Origin: DASXYG01 sp036502625 | GTDB taxonomy: Bacteria; Actinomycetota; Actinomycetes; Streptosporangiales; Streptosporangiaceae | Length of the DNA: 64,000 nucleotides | Reading direction: 5' to 3' | NCBI GenBank assembly: GCA_036502625.1 | Contig: DASXYG010000095.1 | Location: 62,001-126,000, forward strand | Part shown: positions 16,263 through 24,005 of the stretch, piece by piece | Layout: each line of letters opens with the position of its first letter | Position numbering within the stretch: position 1 is the first letter of the stretch | Position numbers and translations under genes: made by a program | The notes under the pieces: generated by a model | Database searches by the model: none | What the model saw: the letters and a program-made list of their open reading frames with translations, nothing else | What the model was told of the DNA's origin: nothing

Positions 16263-16284
16263 TAGGGATATCCCTACTTGTGCC
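16263..16284 (+). promoter_or_regulatory. Shared palindromic upstream motif, copy 2
   Basis: TAGGGATATCCCTA (16263-16276) is a perfect 14-bp palindrome, followed by CTTGTGCC. It lies 75-96 nt before the start of the secreted protein gene at 16359. It matches the copy at 13068-13089 at 20 of 22 positions in the same orientation relative to the gene. Confidence 0.6.
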
Positions 16285-16358
16285 CCGAGCCGCGACCCCA
16301 CGACAATTCGAATATCGCAACGGCCACCACTACCAGAGTCCGTCGAGAGCCGTTTGAC

Positions 16359-16832
16359 ATGATCGTGTGGGATCGCATGTTACGAACTTGGTATGCCAGG
16401 GCGGCGTCCGCGGCGATCGGCTTGGTCGCCGTGCTGGTCTCGGTGGGGACGACCGTTCCCGCTTCGGCGGCGACCATTGCCCCGGACGAGATCAACATCA
16501 GCATCGGCGGCGGGTCCGCCGAACTCGTCGCCGGGCTCACCTGGATCAATGCCACAAGCTACAAACTGACAGATGTGTACTTGTGTGACCTGAAAAGCGA
16601 CGGCAAGGCCCCCGAATTCCAGGCCTCCGATACGTGGGGAGACTGGCCCAAGCCTCCGTACGAGGACTCCAATGGGGACGGTTCATGCCGATACTGGGAC
16701 ACGATAAAGCGCTCTTCCGGTCATTATGACGAAGGCATGATCGGCGTTCACTTCCATGTCTGGGCCTGTGGCTCCGGCGGCTGCACAGGCGGCGAGTGGA
16801 GCGTCTGGCATTACAATCCCTACGATCCGTAG
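16359..16832 (+). CDS. Small secreted protein of unknown function
   Basis: About 157 residues. A Sec signal peptide is visible: basic/aromatic start, hydrophobic A-A-I-G-L-V-A-V-L-V-S-V, cleavage near P-A-S-A-A. The mature domain has five Cys, many acidic and aromatic residues, D-S-N-G-D-G-S-C (possibly calcium-binding) and ends G-G-E-W-S-V-W-H-Y-N-P-Y-D-P. I know no family. ATG 16377 is an alternative start. It shares the 16263 motif with the other secreted protein gene, and a LuxR-type regulator follows 52 nt downstream. Confidence 0.65.
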   Translation: MIVWDRMLRTWYARAASAAIGLVAVLVSVGTTVPASAATIAPDEINISIGGGSAELVAGLTWINATSYKLTDVYLCDLKSDGKAPEFQASDTWGDWPKPPYEDSNGDGSCRYWDTIKRSSGHYDEGMIGVHFHVWACGSGGCTGGEWSVWHYNPYDP

Positions 16833-16884
16833 AGGAATTACCGGGTCTGCCGTAGCCGGAGTTCGCCGCGGTACAGTGCCTCCG

Positions 16885-18069
16885 ATGTGTGACGGGGGTC
16901 AGCGATCCACCCCACCGATGCCGCGTTCCCGGGGCTGGGCGCGGGCGTTGGCGCAGTCGCGCGCGGCGGGCCGGGCGTTCGACCGCGGCGACCTTGATCG
17001 TTGCGCGGCCGTGCTGGCCCGGCAGCGTGCGGCCGCCGAGGGCGATCCGATGGCCGAGCTCGTCGCCCTGACGGGGGCGGCGTTGATGGGGGCGCTGGCC
17101 GGAGAGTTACGCCGCGCCCGTACGGACCTCGCGGCCGCGGAGCAACGCCTGACGGCCCTCGGAGCCGCCGGTCTGGGGCCGCACTGGGAGCAGGCGGCGC
17201 TGGCGTGCGACTGGATGGGCGGCGACTGGGCGTCGGCGGAGGAACGTACGGCCCGGCTCGAGGCGCTCCCGCCCGTTCCCCCGACCCTCACCCTCAGCCT
17301 GCGGGTCGAACTCCTGCGGCAGGCGGGACGGCCGGACGAGGCCGACGGGGCGGTACGACGCCTCGGGACGCTCCCGCCCTCCGCGCTCACCGCCTGGGCG
17401 GTGTCCGGCGTCGATCCCGAACCGTCCCACGCGCTGGCCCGGCTACGCGCGGCCGTGCCGGCCGCCTGGACGAACGGGCACGTCGGCATGCTGCCGCTGG
17501 TGCTGTACCGCACGGCCGACCACGCCTTCCGCGCGGGCGACGACGCGGCGGTCGGCGCGGCACGCGCGGAGTTCACGCGGCTGAACCGAGCCGATCCGCT
17601 CGCCCGGATCCTGACCGGTATGACCGAGGCGCTCGCGTCGAAGAACGCCCGTCCCACGCACGCGGCGCGGGAGCTCGCCGCCGCCGAGGACCTGAGCCCG
17701 CTGGTCGCCGAATGCCTGACCATCCAAGGCCGGCTCGGCGACCACCCGGACCGGTCGTACCGGGCCGCGCTGGCCCACTGGCGGTCGATCGGCGCCCGTC
17801 CCCGCGCCACCGAACTCGCCACGCTGACGGGAGAGCCACCCGACACCGATCAGTCCGCGGTACGCCTCGCCCCGCGGGAACGCGAACTCGTCCGGCTCGT
17901 CCGTGACGGCCGCACCAACCGCGAGATCGCCGCGGCCATGCACCTCAGCGTCAAGTCCGTCGAGGCGTACCTCACCCGCGTCTACACCAAGACCGGCTGC
18001 GCGTCCCGCGTCGAACTGGCCCTCGCCGCCGCGCAGAACCGGTACCCGGGACCCCATCCTGAGCGGTGA
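16885..18069 (+). CDS. LuxR-family regulator with TPR-like N-terminal region
   Basis: About 394 residues. The C-terminal 65 are a GerE/LuxR helix-turn-helix: R-L-A-P-R-E-R-E-L-V-R-L-V-R-D-G-R-T-N-R, then I-A-A-A-M-H-L-S and E-A-Y-L-T-R-V-Y-T-K. The first 300 are helical, Ala-rich repeats like the TPR half of LAL regulators, but the N-terminal ATPase domain is missing. It may therefore be a shortened LAL protein. The start (ATG 16885 or ATG 16918) is uncertain because neither has a clear ribosome binding site. It is next to a secreted protein gene with a palindromic upstream element and could be its regulator. Confidence 0.75.
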   Translation: MCDGGQRSTPPMPRSRGWARALAQSRAAGRAFDRGDLDRCAAVLARQRAAAEGDPMAELVALTGAALMGALAGELRRARTDLAAAEQRLTALGAAGLGPHWEQAALACDWMGGDWASAEERTARLEALPPVPPTLTLSLRVELLRQAGRPDEADGAVRRLGTLPPSALTAWAVSGVDPEPSHALARLRAAVPAAWTNGHVGMLPLVLYRTADHAFRAGDDAAVGAARAEFTRLNRADPLARILTGMTEALASKNARPTHAARELAAAEDLSPLVAECLTIQGRLGDHPDRSYRAALAHWRSIGARPRATELATLTGEPPDTDQSAVRLAPRERELVRLVRDGRTNREIAAAMHLSVKSVEAYLTRVYTKTGCASRVELALAAAQNRYPGPHPER

Positions 18070-18313
18070 CAGATGCGCGGGCCGCGATTCCGGATCGCGC
18101 GCGGATAATGCGAGGAAGCCGCCGTCCGGTCTTCGCACGAGACGTCGCAGATGACGCGAACGCGTTCGCGGGCGCAGTCGCCGAGGGGCGAGGGGCGTCA
18201 GGTGAGGTTCGACGAGATCGCCTACCGCGGCTACGGACTCGCCGGCCTTCGCGACGGGTCGTGATCCGACCCGGCTCCGGCGGCCCCGGCGCCAGGACGA
18301 AGCTGCTGTCGGG

Positions 18314-18811
18314 CTACGCGTTCCTCGTCGGGTAGTGGGCGCTCAGTACGCGGGTGATCTCGGTGGAGCAGTCGGTGGGATGGGACATGCAGCCGACGTG
18401 GCCGCCGGGGAGATCGACGACCGGTCTGCCGAGGCGGCGGGCCAGTTCGGCCGTGGCGTCGCGGCAGGGGTATCCGCGGGACTCGTGCCCGGCGGCCGGG
18501 ACGATCCGGTCGGCGTGGGCACGGAGCGCCTCCAGGTCGAGGCCGGCGGCGGGGTCCTGGCGCAGCTCGTGCTCGAACCAGTGGACGGCGTTGGCGCGCA
18601 GATGGTCGCCGGCGTTCCGCTCCGCCGCGCGGGCCATGGCCACGCCGTCGCGGGGCAGCAACCGTACGGCCGGGGGCTCGAAGGGCACGAGCGTACGGAC
18701 GATGGCGGGATGGCGTACGAGGGTGTGGAGTGCGACGGTGGCGCCGAGGATCGTGGCCGGGCCGCCGAGGGATCCGGCCAGGCGCCCGAGGTCGTCGGCG
18801 TCGGTCTCCAG
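18314..18811 (-). pseudogene. Alpha/beta hydrolase remnant lacking the nucleophile elbow
   Basis: The frame reads D-D-L-G-R-L-A-G-S-L-G-G-P-A-T-I-L-G-A-T-V-A-L, then R-T-L-V-P-F-E-P-P-A-V-R-L-L-P, and ends with the catalytic-His region D-L-P-G-G-H-V-G-C. In intact relatives the segment after P-A-T is F-G-x-S-x-G-A. Here about five residues including the Ser are missing, and the N-terminal third of the fold is absent. Stop and frame beyond 18811 do not restore it. It is a broken gene. Confidence 0.6.
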
Positions 18812-18819
18812 GCGGTGGT

Positions 18820-18951
18820 CGGCGTCCTGCCGTCCGTCGCGATCTTCAGGACGACGAGCGCCGCGAGGACGGCTTCGGCGGTGCCGGTCCACGGCGAGTC
18901 CGCCGCGGCGGCTCCGAGCAGGCCGGCGTGCAGGCCGAGGATGAGAAGCAC
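18820..18951 (-). pseudogene. Membrane-protein fragment fused out of frame to the hydrolase remnant
   Basis: A frame different from that of the hydrolase reads L-L-I-L-G-L-H-A-G-L-L-G-A-A-A-A and A-E-A-V-L-A-A-L-V-V-L-K-I-A, two hydrophobic helices of a small integral membrane protein. It runs directly into the hydrolase remnant, so a deletion probably joined the two. No start, ribosome binding site or downstream continuation in frame. Confidence 0.35.
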
Positions 18952-18991
18952 GCCCAGCGCGAGAAGCAGGGTCTGAACGCCGGGACTTCAC

Positions 18992-19296
18992 GCGGGCGCG
19001 GCGCGCGGCGGGTGCCAGTCCACGGTCAGCGGATCGCGGCGGCTGAACCGTTCGAGGTTGCGCGTGACAACGCCGCGGATCTGGTCAAGAGCTGATCAAC
19101 TCCCTGCGCGCGAGCGGCCAGCGCTGAGCACCCGAAACCGCGACCAACGTGGGGACGACCATGCCGACTGGCACACGATCCCTGGTGAGGTCGACGAACT
19201 GGTCGGGCACGAGCGATCCGCTCCAGGTGGAGCACTGGAGCCGGCGCGGGGTCGTGCGCGTGGGCGGGCTCGGCGACGTTGAGCGCCCGCGCATGG
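18992..19296. other. Gene-free gap at the 3' edge of the biosynthetic operon
   Basis: No convincing gene. On the minus strand near 19172-19213 a short stretch reads L-V-P-D-Q-F-V-D-L-T-R-D-R, resembling the conserved V-P-D-Q-F-I-D-R-T segment of methylthioadenosine phosphorylase. It is too short to be more than a relic. No strong hairpin terminator is visible after the SDR gene. Confidence 0.4.
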
Positions 19297-20094
19297 TCAC
19301 CCGCTTTTCTCAGGTGGCGGGTTCTGGAGGGAGAGCCAGGGGTTGCCGGGGCCGCGGGGGCCGAGCCAGAGGCCGCCGCTGGCGTCGATGACCTGGCCGG
19401 TGATCCAGCGCGCGTCGTCGGAGGCGAGAAAGGCGACGACGTCGGCGATGTCGTCGGGGCGGCCGATGCGGCCGAGGGCGGTCACCCGGGAGATCGCGGC
19501 GGACGCGTCGGCGTCGAGCCAGTCGGCCATGTCGGTGCGGGTGAGGCCGGGCGCGACGGTGTTCGCGGTGATGCCGCGCTCGCCGAGGGTGTTGGCCAGG
19601 ACGCGGCCCATGACCTCGAGGGCCCCCTTCGTCATGGCGTACGCGAAGTCCCGCAGGGCGATCCGGGTGGCGGCCGAGGAGATGGTGATGACGCGGCCCC
19701 CGTCGGCCAGCAGCGGCAGGGCGCGCTGGATGACGTAGAACGGGGCCCGGACGTTCACCGCGAAGATCCGGTCGAACTCCTCGGGGCCGATGCGGTCACG
19801 GCCCACCGACATCATGGAGGCGTTGTTGACCAGGATGTCCAGGCCGTCGAATCGCTCGCGCAGCGCGGCGAAGAGGGCGTCGAGGCCGTCGTCGGTGCCC
19901 AGCTCGGCGCGGACCGGAAAGGCGCGGCCGCCCGACCGCTCGATCGCGGCCACCGTCTGCCGGGCGGCGTCGTGGGCGTCGCGGTAGTGCACGGCCACCC
20001 GGGCCCCGTCGGCGGCGAGGCGCTCGGCGATACCCCGCCCGATGCCGCGCGACGCGCCGGTCACCAGCGCCGTCCGGCCCGTCAGGTCGCCCAT
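19297..20094 (-). CDS. SDR-family oxidoreductase (FabG-like), biosynthetic cluster
   Basis: 265 residues. NAD(P) motif T-G-A-S-R-G-I-G-R-G near residue 12, N-N-A-S near 90, catalytic Ser in I-S-S-A-A and Y-A-M-T-K, and the C-terminal G-Q-V-I-D-A-S-G-G. It looks like a complete 3-oxoacyl-ACP reductase-type enzyme. It is the last gene of the NRPS/PKS operon, and its start overlaps the acyltransferase gene by 13 nt. A plausible job is reduction of the beta-keto group formed by the KS, in trans, or later tailoring; this is inference. Confidence 0.85.
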   Translation of the reverse strand: MGDLTGRTALVTGASRGIGRGIAERLAADGARVAVHYRDAHDAARQTVAAIERSGGRAFPVRAELGTDDGLDALFAALRERFDGLDILVNNASMMSVGRDRIGPEEFDRIFAVNVRAPFYVIQRALPLLADGGRVITISSAATRIALRDFAYAMTKGALEVMGRVLANTLGERGITANTVAPGLTRTDMADWLDADASAAISRVTALGRIGRPDDIADVVAFLASDDARWITGQVIDASGGLWLGPRGPGNPWLSLQNPPPEKSG

Positions 20095-21338
20095 GAGGGG
20101 CCCTCCGGTGCGATGTCGTGGCCGGTCGCCCAGAGGATGCCGAGCGTGGTCAGGAAGGTCTCCAGGTCGGTGCGGCTCTCGTACGGACCCGGGACCGTAC
20201 GCAGCACCAGATCCCCGTGGCCGGGATGCCGGAGCGCCAGGTTCGTCAGCGCGTTCCCGGGGCCGGCCTCGATCGGGATGGGCCGGTCGAGCCGCCACAA
20301 CGCGGTCAGCTCGTCGGCGAACCGGATCGTCCGGCAGAGATGGCGGGACCAGTACGCGGGGTCGGCCGCCTCTTCGTCCGTGATCCACGTGCCGGTGACG
20401 TTCGACAGGAACGGGATCGCGGGACGCCGCCTCGGGACATCCGACAGCGCGGCACGGAGCGGGGCCGCGGCCGGCTCCATCATCGGGGAATGGAAGGCGT
20501 GCGTGGTCGCCAGCCGGCGTACGGCGACCCCCTCGTCCATTAGCCGCCGCCCCGCTTCCTCGACGGTCGCGGCCGGGCCTGCCAGTACGGTGTGCGCCGG
20601 GCCGTCGAGCGAGGCGATGGAGAGGCCGTCGTCCAGGTACCCGTCAAGCTCCGGGCCCGGCGCGGCCATCACGGCCAGCATGGCGCCTTCCGGCAGCGCG
20701 GACACCAGTTCCGCGCGTGCGGCGACGACCCGCAGCGCGTCCTCCAGCGTGAGGACTCCGGACAGGCACGCGGCGACGTACTCGCCCACGCTGTGGCCCA
20801 GCAGCGCGGCCGGAGCAGGTATCAGGGACAGCAGTGAACGGGCCAGGGCGTACTGGACGGCGAACGCCAGCGGCTGCGCGACCCGGGTGCGGTGGATCTC
20901 CTGAGTGGCGTGGCCGCGGTCGAACAGCGCCGCCAGGCTCGGGCCCTCTCCCGCGGGGGAGTCGCCATAGAGCACGCCGTGCAGATCGGTGCCGAGCGTG
21001 GGTTCGAGGATGCCGAGGCACCGGTCGAGCTCGCGCCGGAAGACCGGGAGGTGGCGGTGGAGGCCCGCCGCCATACCGGGGTACTGGTCGCCGACGCCGG
21101 GGAACATGAGCACCAGCGGCCGCGGCGGCCCTGCCTTGGCGGTGAACACCTCGGCCGGCTTCCCCGCGTCCAGCCGTCGTGCGGCGGCGGCGGGGCCGGC
21201 GGCGACGACGACGCGCCGGTACCGATGACCCGATTCGGCGTGGGCGTCGTCCGGTCGCGCGATGAACGCCCGGGTCCGCTCCTCCAATTCCGCCGGGGTC
21301 GGCGCCGAGAGGGTGAACAGGCGCGGTAGGGCGCTCAT
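20082..21338 (-). CDS. Stand-alone acyltransferase (malonyl-type motif; likely loads the extender unit)
   Basis: 418 residues of the FabD/PKS-AT family. The nucleophile is Ser183 in G-H-S-V-G-E-Y, the catalytic-His region is T-H-A-F-H-S (280-284), and F-P-G-V-G-D-Q-Y precedes. The H-A-F-H box is the malonyl-type signature rather than Y-A-S-H. The PKS at 25599-27614 has no AT, so this enzyme should act in trans. In zwittermicin A a free AT (ZmaF) transfers aminomalonyl from its carrier protein to the PKS. This gene follows the ACP-loading cassette directly (ATGA overlap), so the same role is likely here. Confidence 0.85.
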   Translation of the reverse strand: MSALPRLFTLSAPTPAELEERTRAFIARPDDAHAESGHRYRRVVVAAGPAAAARRLDAGKPAEVFTAKAGPPRPLVLMFPGVGDQYPGMAAGLHRHLPVFRRELDRCLGILEPTLGTDLHGVLYGDSPAGEGPSLAALFDRGHATQEIHRTRVAQPLAFAVQYALARSLLSLIPAPAALLGHSVGEYVAACLSGVLTLEDALRVVAARAELVSALPEGAMLAVMAAPGPELDGYLDDGLSIASLDGPAHTVLAGPAATVEEAGRRLMDEGVAVRRLATTHAFHSPMMEPAAAPLRAALSDVPRRRPAIPFLSNVTGTWITDEEAADPAYWSRHLCRTIRFADELTALWRLDRPIPIEAGPGNALTNLALRHPGHGDLVLRTVPGPYESRTDLETFLTTLGILWATGHDIAPEGPSWAT

Positions 21339-22528
21339 TTCCGTACGGCCGCTCGTACGCCCGCCGGCCAGCCGTCCGGGCCGGTGCCGTGCCGGCAGAG
21401 GAACGCGTACGCCAGCCGCTCCAGGCCGAACCCGGCGCAGGCGGTGTACGCGGCGCCGCCGCCGGTCGTGATGCCGAACGACTCGCCGAAGAACCGGTCG
21501 TGGAAGTTGAACGACCCGACGGCCACGTCGCGGTCGGCGTCCAGCGGCAGCCGCAGCTCGTACTTCAGCTCCAGCAGATGCTGCGACCAGACCCGCTCGG
21601 CCGTGCCGGTGTCGACGAAGAACGGGTCGTTGGCGACCTCGCAGCGGCCGCCGAGCCCGAGCTCCTCCATCAGGTCCCAACTGCGCTCCATGAGGCGCCG
21701 GCGGCGGGCCAGCACGTCATCGCGGGCGCCGAGGAAGACGATCTCCCTGATGGTGAAGTCCCACAGCCGCTCCAGCGAACGCCGGTAGCGGGACTCGTAG
21801 CGGAACGACTTGCCGCGCGCGGTGACCGTGAGCGCGGACGCGGGCAGCGGCCGGTCGGCGAGCTGTTGATAGGTGTGGTAGCACATGGTCGGCGGCAGGC
21901 AGTGGTCGAAGCCGGCGGCGTGCGCGCGCAGCCCGGCGCCGACGTCGCCGCCGGCGGCCAGATCGGCGAGGAACGTCCGGTACGCGTCCACGTCGCCGTG
22001 CAGCCGGGAGACGAACATCAGCAAGTGCGGGAACGACCGGAAGTATCCGCAGCGCCGCAGCGCCGCCGTGGTGATGAGCGTCGGGTACCGGTACTCCCGC
22101 GCGCCGAACTCCACGCGGACCAGGTCCCGGATCCGCGTGTCGAGGTGGTCCATGAGCGACAGCACCGGCTCGCCGAGCGTGACCTGCCCCTCGCCCGCCT
22201 CCCAGGCGGCCCCCTGGCGCAGGAGGTCGTCGAACACGTCCCGCGCCGGGCCGGCGGCGGTGCCGCGCCAGATCACCTTCGGTTCCAGCGCGCGCTGGGC
22301 GAGCACGTCGTTGGCCACCGTGAACCGCAGCTTGCGGGCGAGGTCGTCGACGTCGGTGCCCGTACGCAGGGCCAGGTCGACCGCGCCGATGCCGTCCGCC
22401 GGGCCGGGCCGGACGAGGGCGAAGTCGAGGATGGCCTCGGAGACGAAGAACACCCGGGTGGCCAGTTCGCGTTCGTGGGTCGCCGGGACGGGCGGATCGA
22501 GCACGATGCGGTGCCAGGACGGTTCCAT
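21335..22528 (-). CDS. Amino acid:[carrier protein] ligase, class II aminoacyl-tRNA synthetase-like
   Basis: 397 residues. Class II motif 2 is F-R-Y-E (242-245) and motif 3 is G-F-G-L-E-R-L (366-372). Probable zinc ligands are Cys216 (P-P-T-M-C-Y-H), Glu245 and Cys364 (T-A-C-A-G-F-G). This is the pattern of SerRS-derived aa:CP ligases, which lack a tRNA-binding arm and load small amino acids onto the phosphopantetheine of a carrier protein. The free ACP gene (23735-23992) is two genes upstream. With the two dehydrogenases, the substrate is most logically serine; known Bradyrhizobium members prefer Gly or Ala, so this needs testing. I use ATG 22528. Confidence 0.82.
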   Translation of the reverse strand: MEPSWHRIVLDPPVPATHERELATRVFFVSEAILDFALVRPGPADGIGAVDLALRTGTDVDDLARKLRFTVANDVLAQRALEPKVIWRGTAAGPARDVFDDLLRQGAAWEAGEGQVTLGEPVLSLMDHLDTRIRDLVRVEFGAREYRYPTLITTAALRRCGYFRSFPHLLMFVSRLHGDVDAYRTFLADLAAGGDVGAGLRAHAAGFDHCLPPTMCYHTYQQLADRPLPASALTVTARGKSFRYESRYRRSLERLWDFTIREIVFLGARDDVLARRRRLMERSWDLMEELGLGGRCEVANDPFFVDTGTAERVWSQHLLELKYELRLPLDADRDVAVGSFNFHDRFFGESFGITTGGGAAYTACAGFGLERLAYAFLCRHGTGPDGWPAGVRAAVRK

Positions 22529-22535
22529 GCGCGCC

Positions 22536-23738
22536 TCACCTTCCGTCGTCGCCGGCGCGTGGTACGTCACCGGAGAGCGCGCCCTGCAGGCCGAGCAGCT
22601 CAGCGAGGATGCCGCGCTGTACGGCGGACGTCCCGGCGTAGATCGGCCCGCCGAGGGCGTCGCGCAGCTCGCGTTCCAGGCCCGCGTCGGCCAGGTATCC
22701 GCGGGCGCCGTGCACCTCCATCGCCGCCATCGCGGTCTGTACGAGGCTCTCGCTGACGAAGATCTTCGCGATCGTGGCGTCGAGGATGGCGAGCCTGCCC
22801 TCGCGTTTCATCCACGCGACCCGGTAGAGGATCAGCCGGGCCAGTTCCAGGCGGATCTTCATGTCGGCGATCTGGTGGGCGACGGCCTGGAAGCCCCCGA
22901 TCGCCCGGCCGAACTGCCGTCGCGACGTGGCGTGCGCGATCGACGTCTCCAGCAGGCGCTCCATCGCCCCGACCTGGCCGGCGAACATGAACGAGCGTTC
23001 CCATTCGATGGACGAGGTGAAGATCGCGTAGCCCGCGCCCTCCCTGCCGAGCCGGTTCTCCACCGGGACCGGGACGTCGTTCAGCTCGACCGCGCCCATC
23101 GGGGTGCTGCGCAGGCCCATCTTGGTGAACTCCGTCGTGGTGTCGACGCCGGGGAGGTCGGCGGTGACCAGGAACGCCGTCAGGGCGTCCTGTCCGCGGG
23201 CCCCGTCGCCGCCGGTCCGCGCCAGTACGACGAAGATCCCGGCGGCGGGCCCGTTGCTGACGAACCATTTCGTGCCGCGCAGCACGTACCGGTCGCCGTC
23301 GCGGCGGGCGACCGTACGCAGGCTCAGGACGTCCGACCCGGCCTCGGGTTCGGACAGGGCGTGCGCGCCGATCAGCCGCCCCTCGCACATCGGCCGCAGG
23401 AAGCGCGCCTTCTGCGCCGGGGTGCCGTGCAGGAGCAGATAGATCGCGCAGCCCCACAGGTGGTTGTTGACGGCGAAGACCAGGCCGTTGTCGCGGCAGC
23501 CGTAGCCGAGGGCCTCGAGCGCGATCATGGTGCTGACCGGGTCGAGGCCGCGCCCGCCGTACTCGGCCGGCACCGGCCAGCCCAGCACCCCGAAGCCGGC
23601 GCACCGGTCCCAGTCCTCGGTGGGGAACCGCGCCTGGCGGTCCGCCTCGGCGACGTCCTTGCCGAGCTCCCGCGCGAACGCGATCGTCTCGACCCGCAGC
23701 GCGCGCTGCTCGGGCGTGAGGTCGAAATCCACGGTCAC
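22536..23738 (-). CDS. Acyl-CoA dehydrogenase-like enzyme (ZmaI/FkbI-type extender-unit oxidase)
   Basis: 400 residues of the ACAD fold: A-L-S-E-P-E-A-G-S-D flavin loop near 128-136, K-W-F-V-S-N-G, and R-R-Q-F-G-R. The MCAD-type base position (Y-E-G-T) is Ala (Y-A-G-T, 367-370). Glu247 in I-E-W-E-R falls where isovaleryl-CoA dehydrogenase has its base, so the enzyme need not be dead. In aminomalonyl-ACP or hydroxymalonyl-ACP pathways this family oxidises the semialdehyde on the ACP to the acid. The GTG start overlaps the ACP stop (GTGA), pointing to ACP-bound substrate. Confidence 0.82.
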   Translation of the reverse strand: MTVDFDLTPEQRALRVETIAFARELGKDVAEADRQARFPTEDWDRCAGFGVLGWPVPAEYGGRGLDPVSTMIALEALGYGCRDNGLVFAVNNHLWGCAIYLLLHGTPAQKARFLRPMCEGRLIGAHALSEPEAGSDVLSLRTVARRDGDRYVLRGTKWFVSNGPAAGIFVVLARTGGDGARGQDALTAFLVTADLPGVDTTTEFTKMGLRSTPMGAVELNDVPVPVENRLGREGAGYAIFTSSIEWERSFMFAGQVGAMERLLETSIAHATSRRQFGRAIGGFQAVAHQIADMKIRLELARLILYRVAWMKREGRLAILDATIAKIFVSESLVQTAMAAMEVHGARGYLADAGLERELRDALGGPIYAGTSAVQRGILAELLGLQGALSGDVPRAGDDGR

Positions 23739-23992
23739 GCCGACCGCGGTACGGCGGCGTTCTTCCGGTCGATGAACGCCGCGATGGCCGACACCGACCG
23801 GATGTTGGCGAAGTCGAGGTCGGCGCCCTCGATCGGCGTGCCGAAGGTCCGCTCGACCCACATGACGAGCTGGACGGCGAACAGCGAGTTCACCCGCCCC
23901 GTCGCGAACAGGTCCTCCTCGTCGTCGATGGCCGCGTCACCGGCGTGCCGGGAGATGAACTCGCGTATCGACGTGCGCTCCGCGTCGTTCAC
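23735..23992 (-). CDS. Free acyl carrier protein of the extender-unit cassette
   Basis: 85 residues, four-helix carrier protein. The phosphopantetheine Ser is Ser36 in G-R-V-N-S-L-F-A-V-Q-L-V. The N-S-L-F-A variant, rather than D-S-L, is what I recall from ACPs of the hydroxymalonyl/aminomalonyl type. It is flanked by two dehydrogenases and one gene away from the amino acid:CP ligase. It should carry the aminoacyl thioester while it is oxidised, then donate it to the free acyltransferase. The PPTase at 35061 can activate it. Confidence 0.85.
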   Translation of the reverse strand: MNDAERTSIREFISRHAGDAAIDDEEDLFATGRVNSLFAVQLVMWVERTFGTPIEGADLDFANIRSVSAIAAFIDRKNAAVPRSA

Positions 23993-24005
23993 TCGGACGT
24001 CCTCC

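Noticed and set aside
19172..19213. Short match to a methylthioadenosine phosphorylase motif (V-P-D-Q-F-V-D).
   Set aside because: Fourteen residues with no surrounding homology; not enough for a gene call.
22536..23738. Acyl-CoA dehydrogenase appeared to lack its catalytic Glu (Y-A-G-T instead of Y-E-G-T).
   Set aside because: A Glu in I-E-W-E-R (residue 247) occupies the alternative base position used by isovaleryl-CoA dehydrogenase, so loss of activity is not supported.
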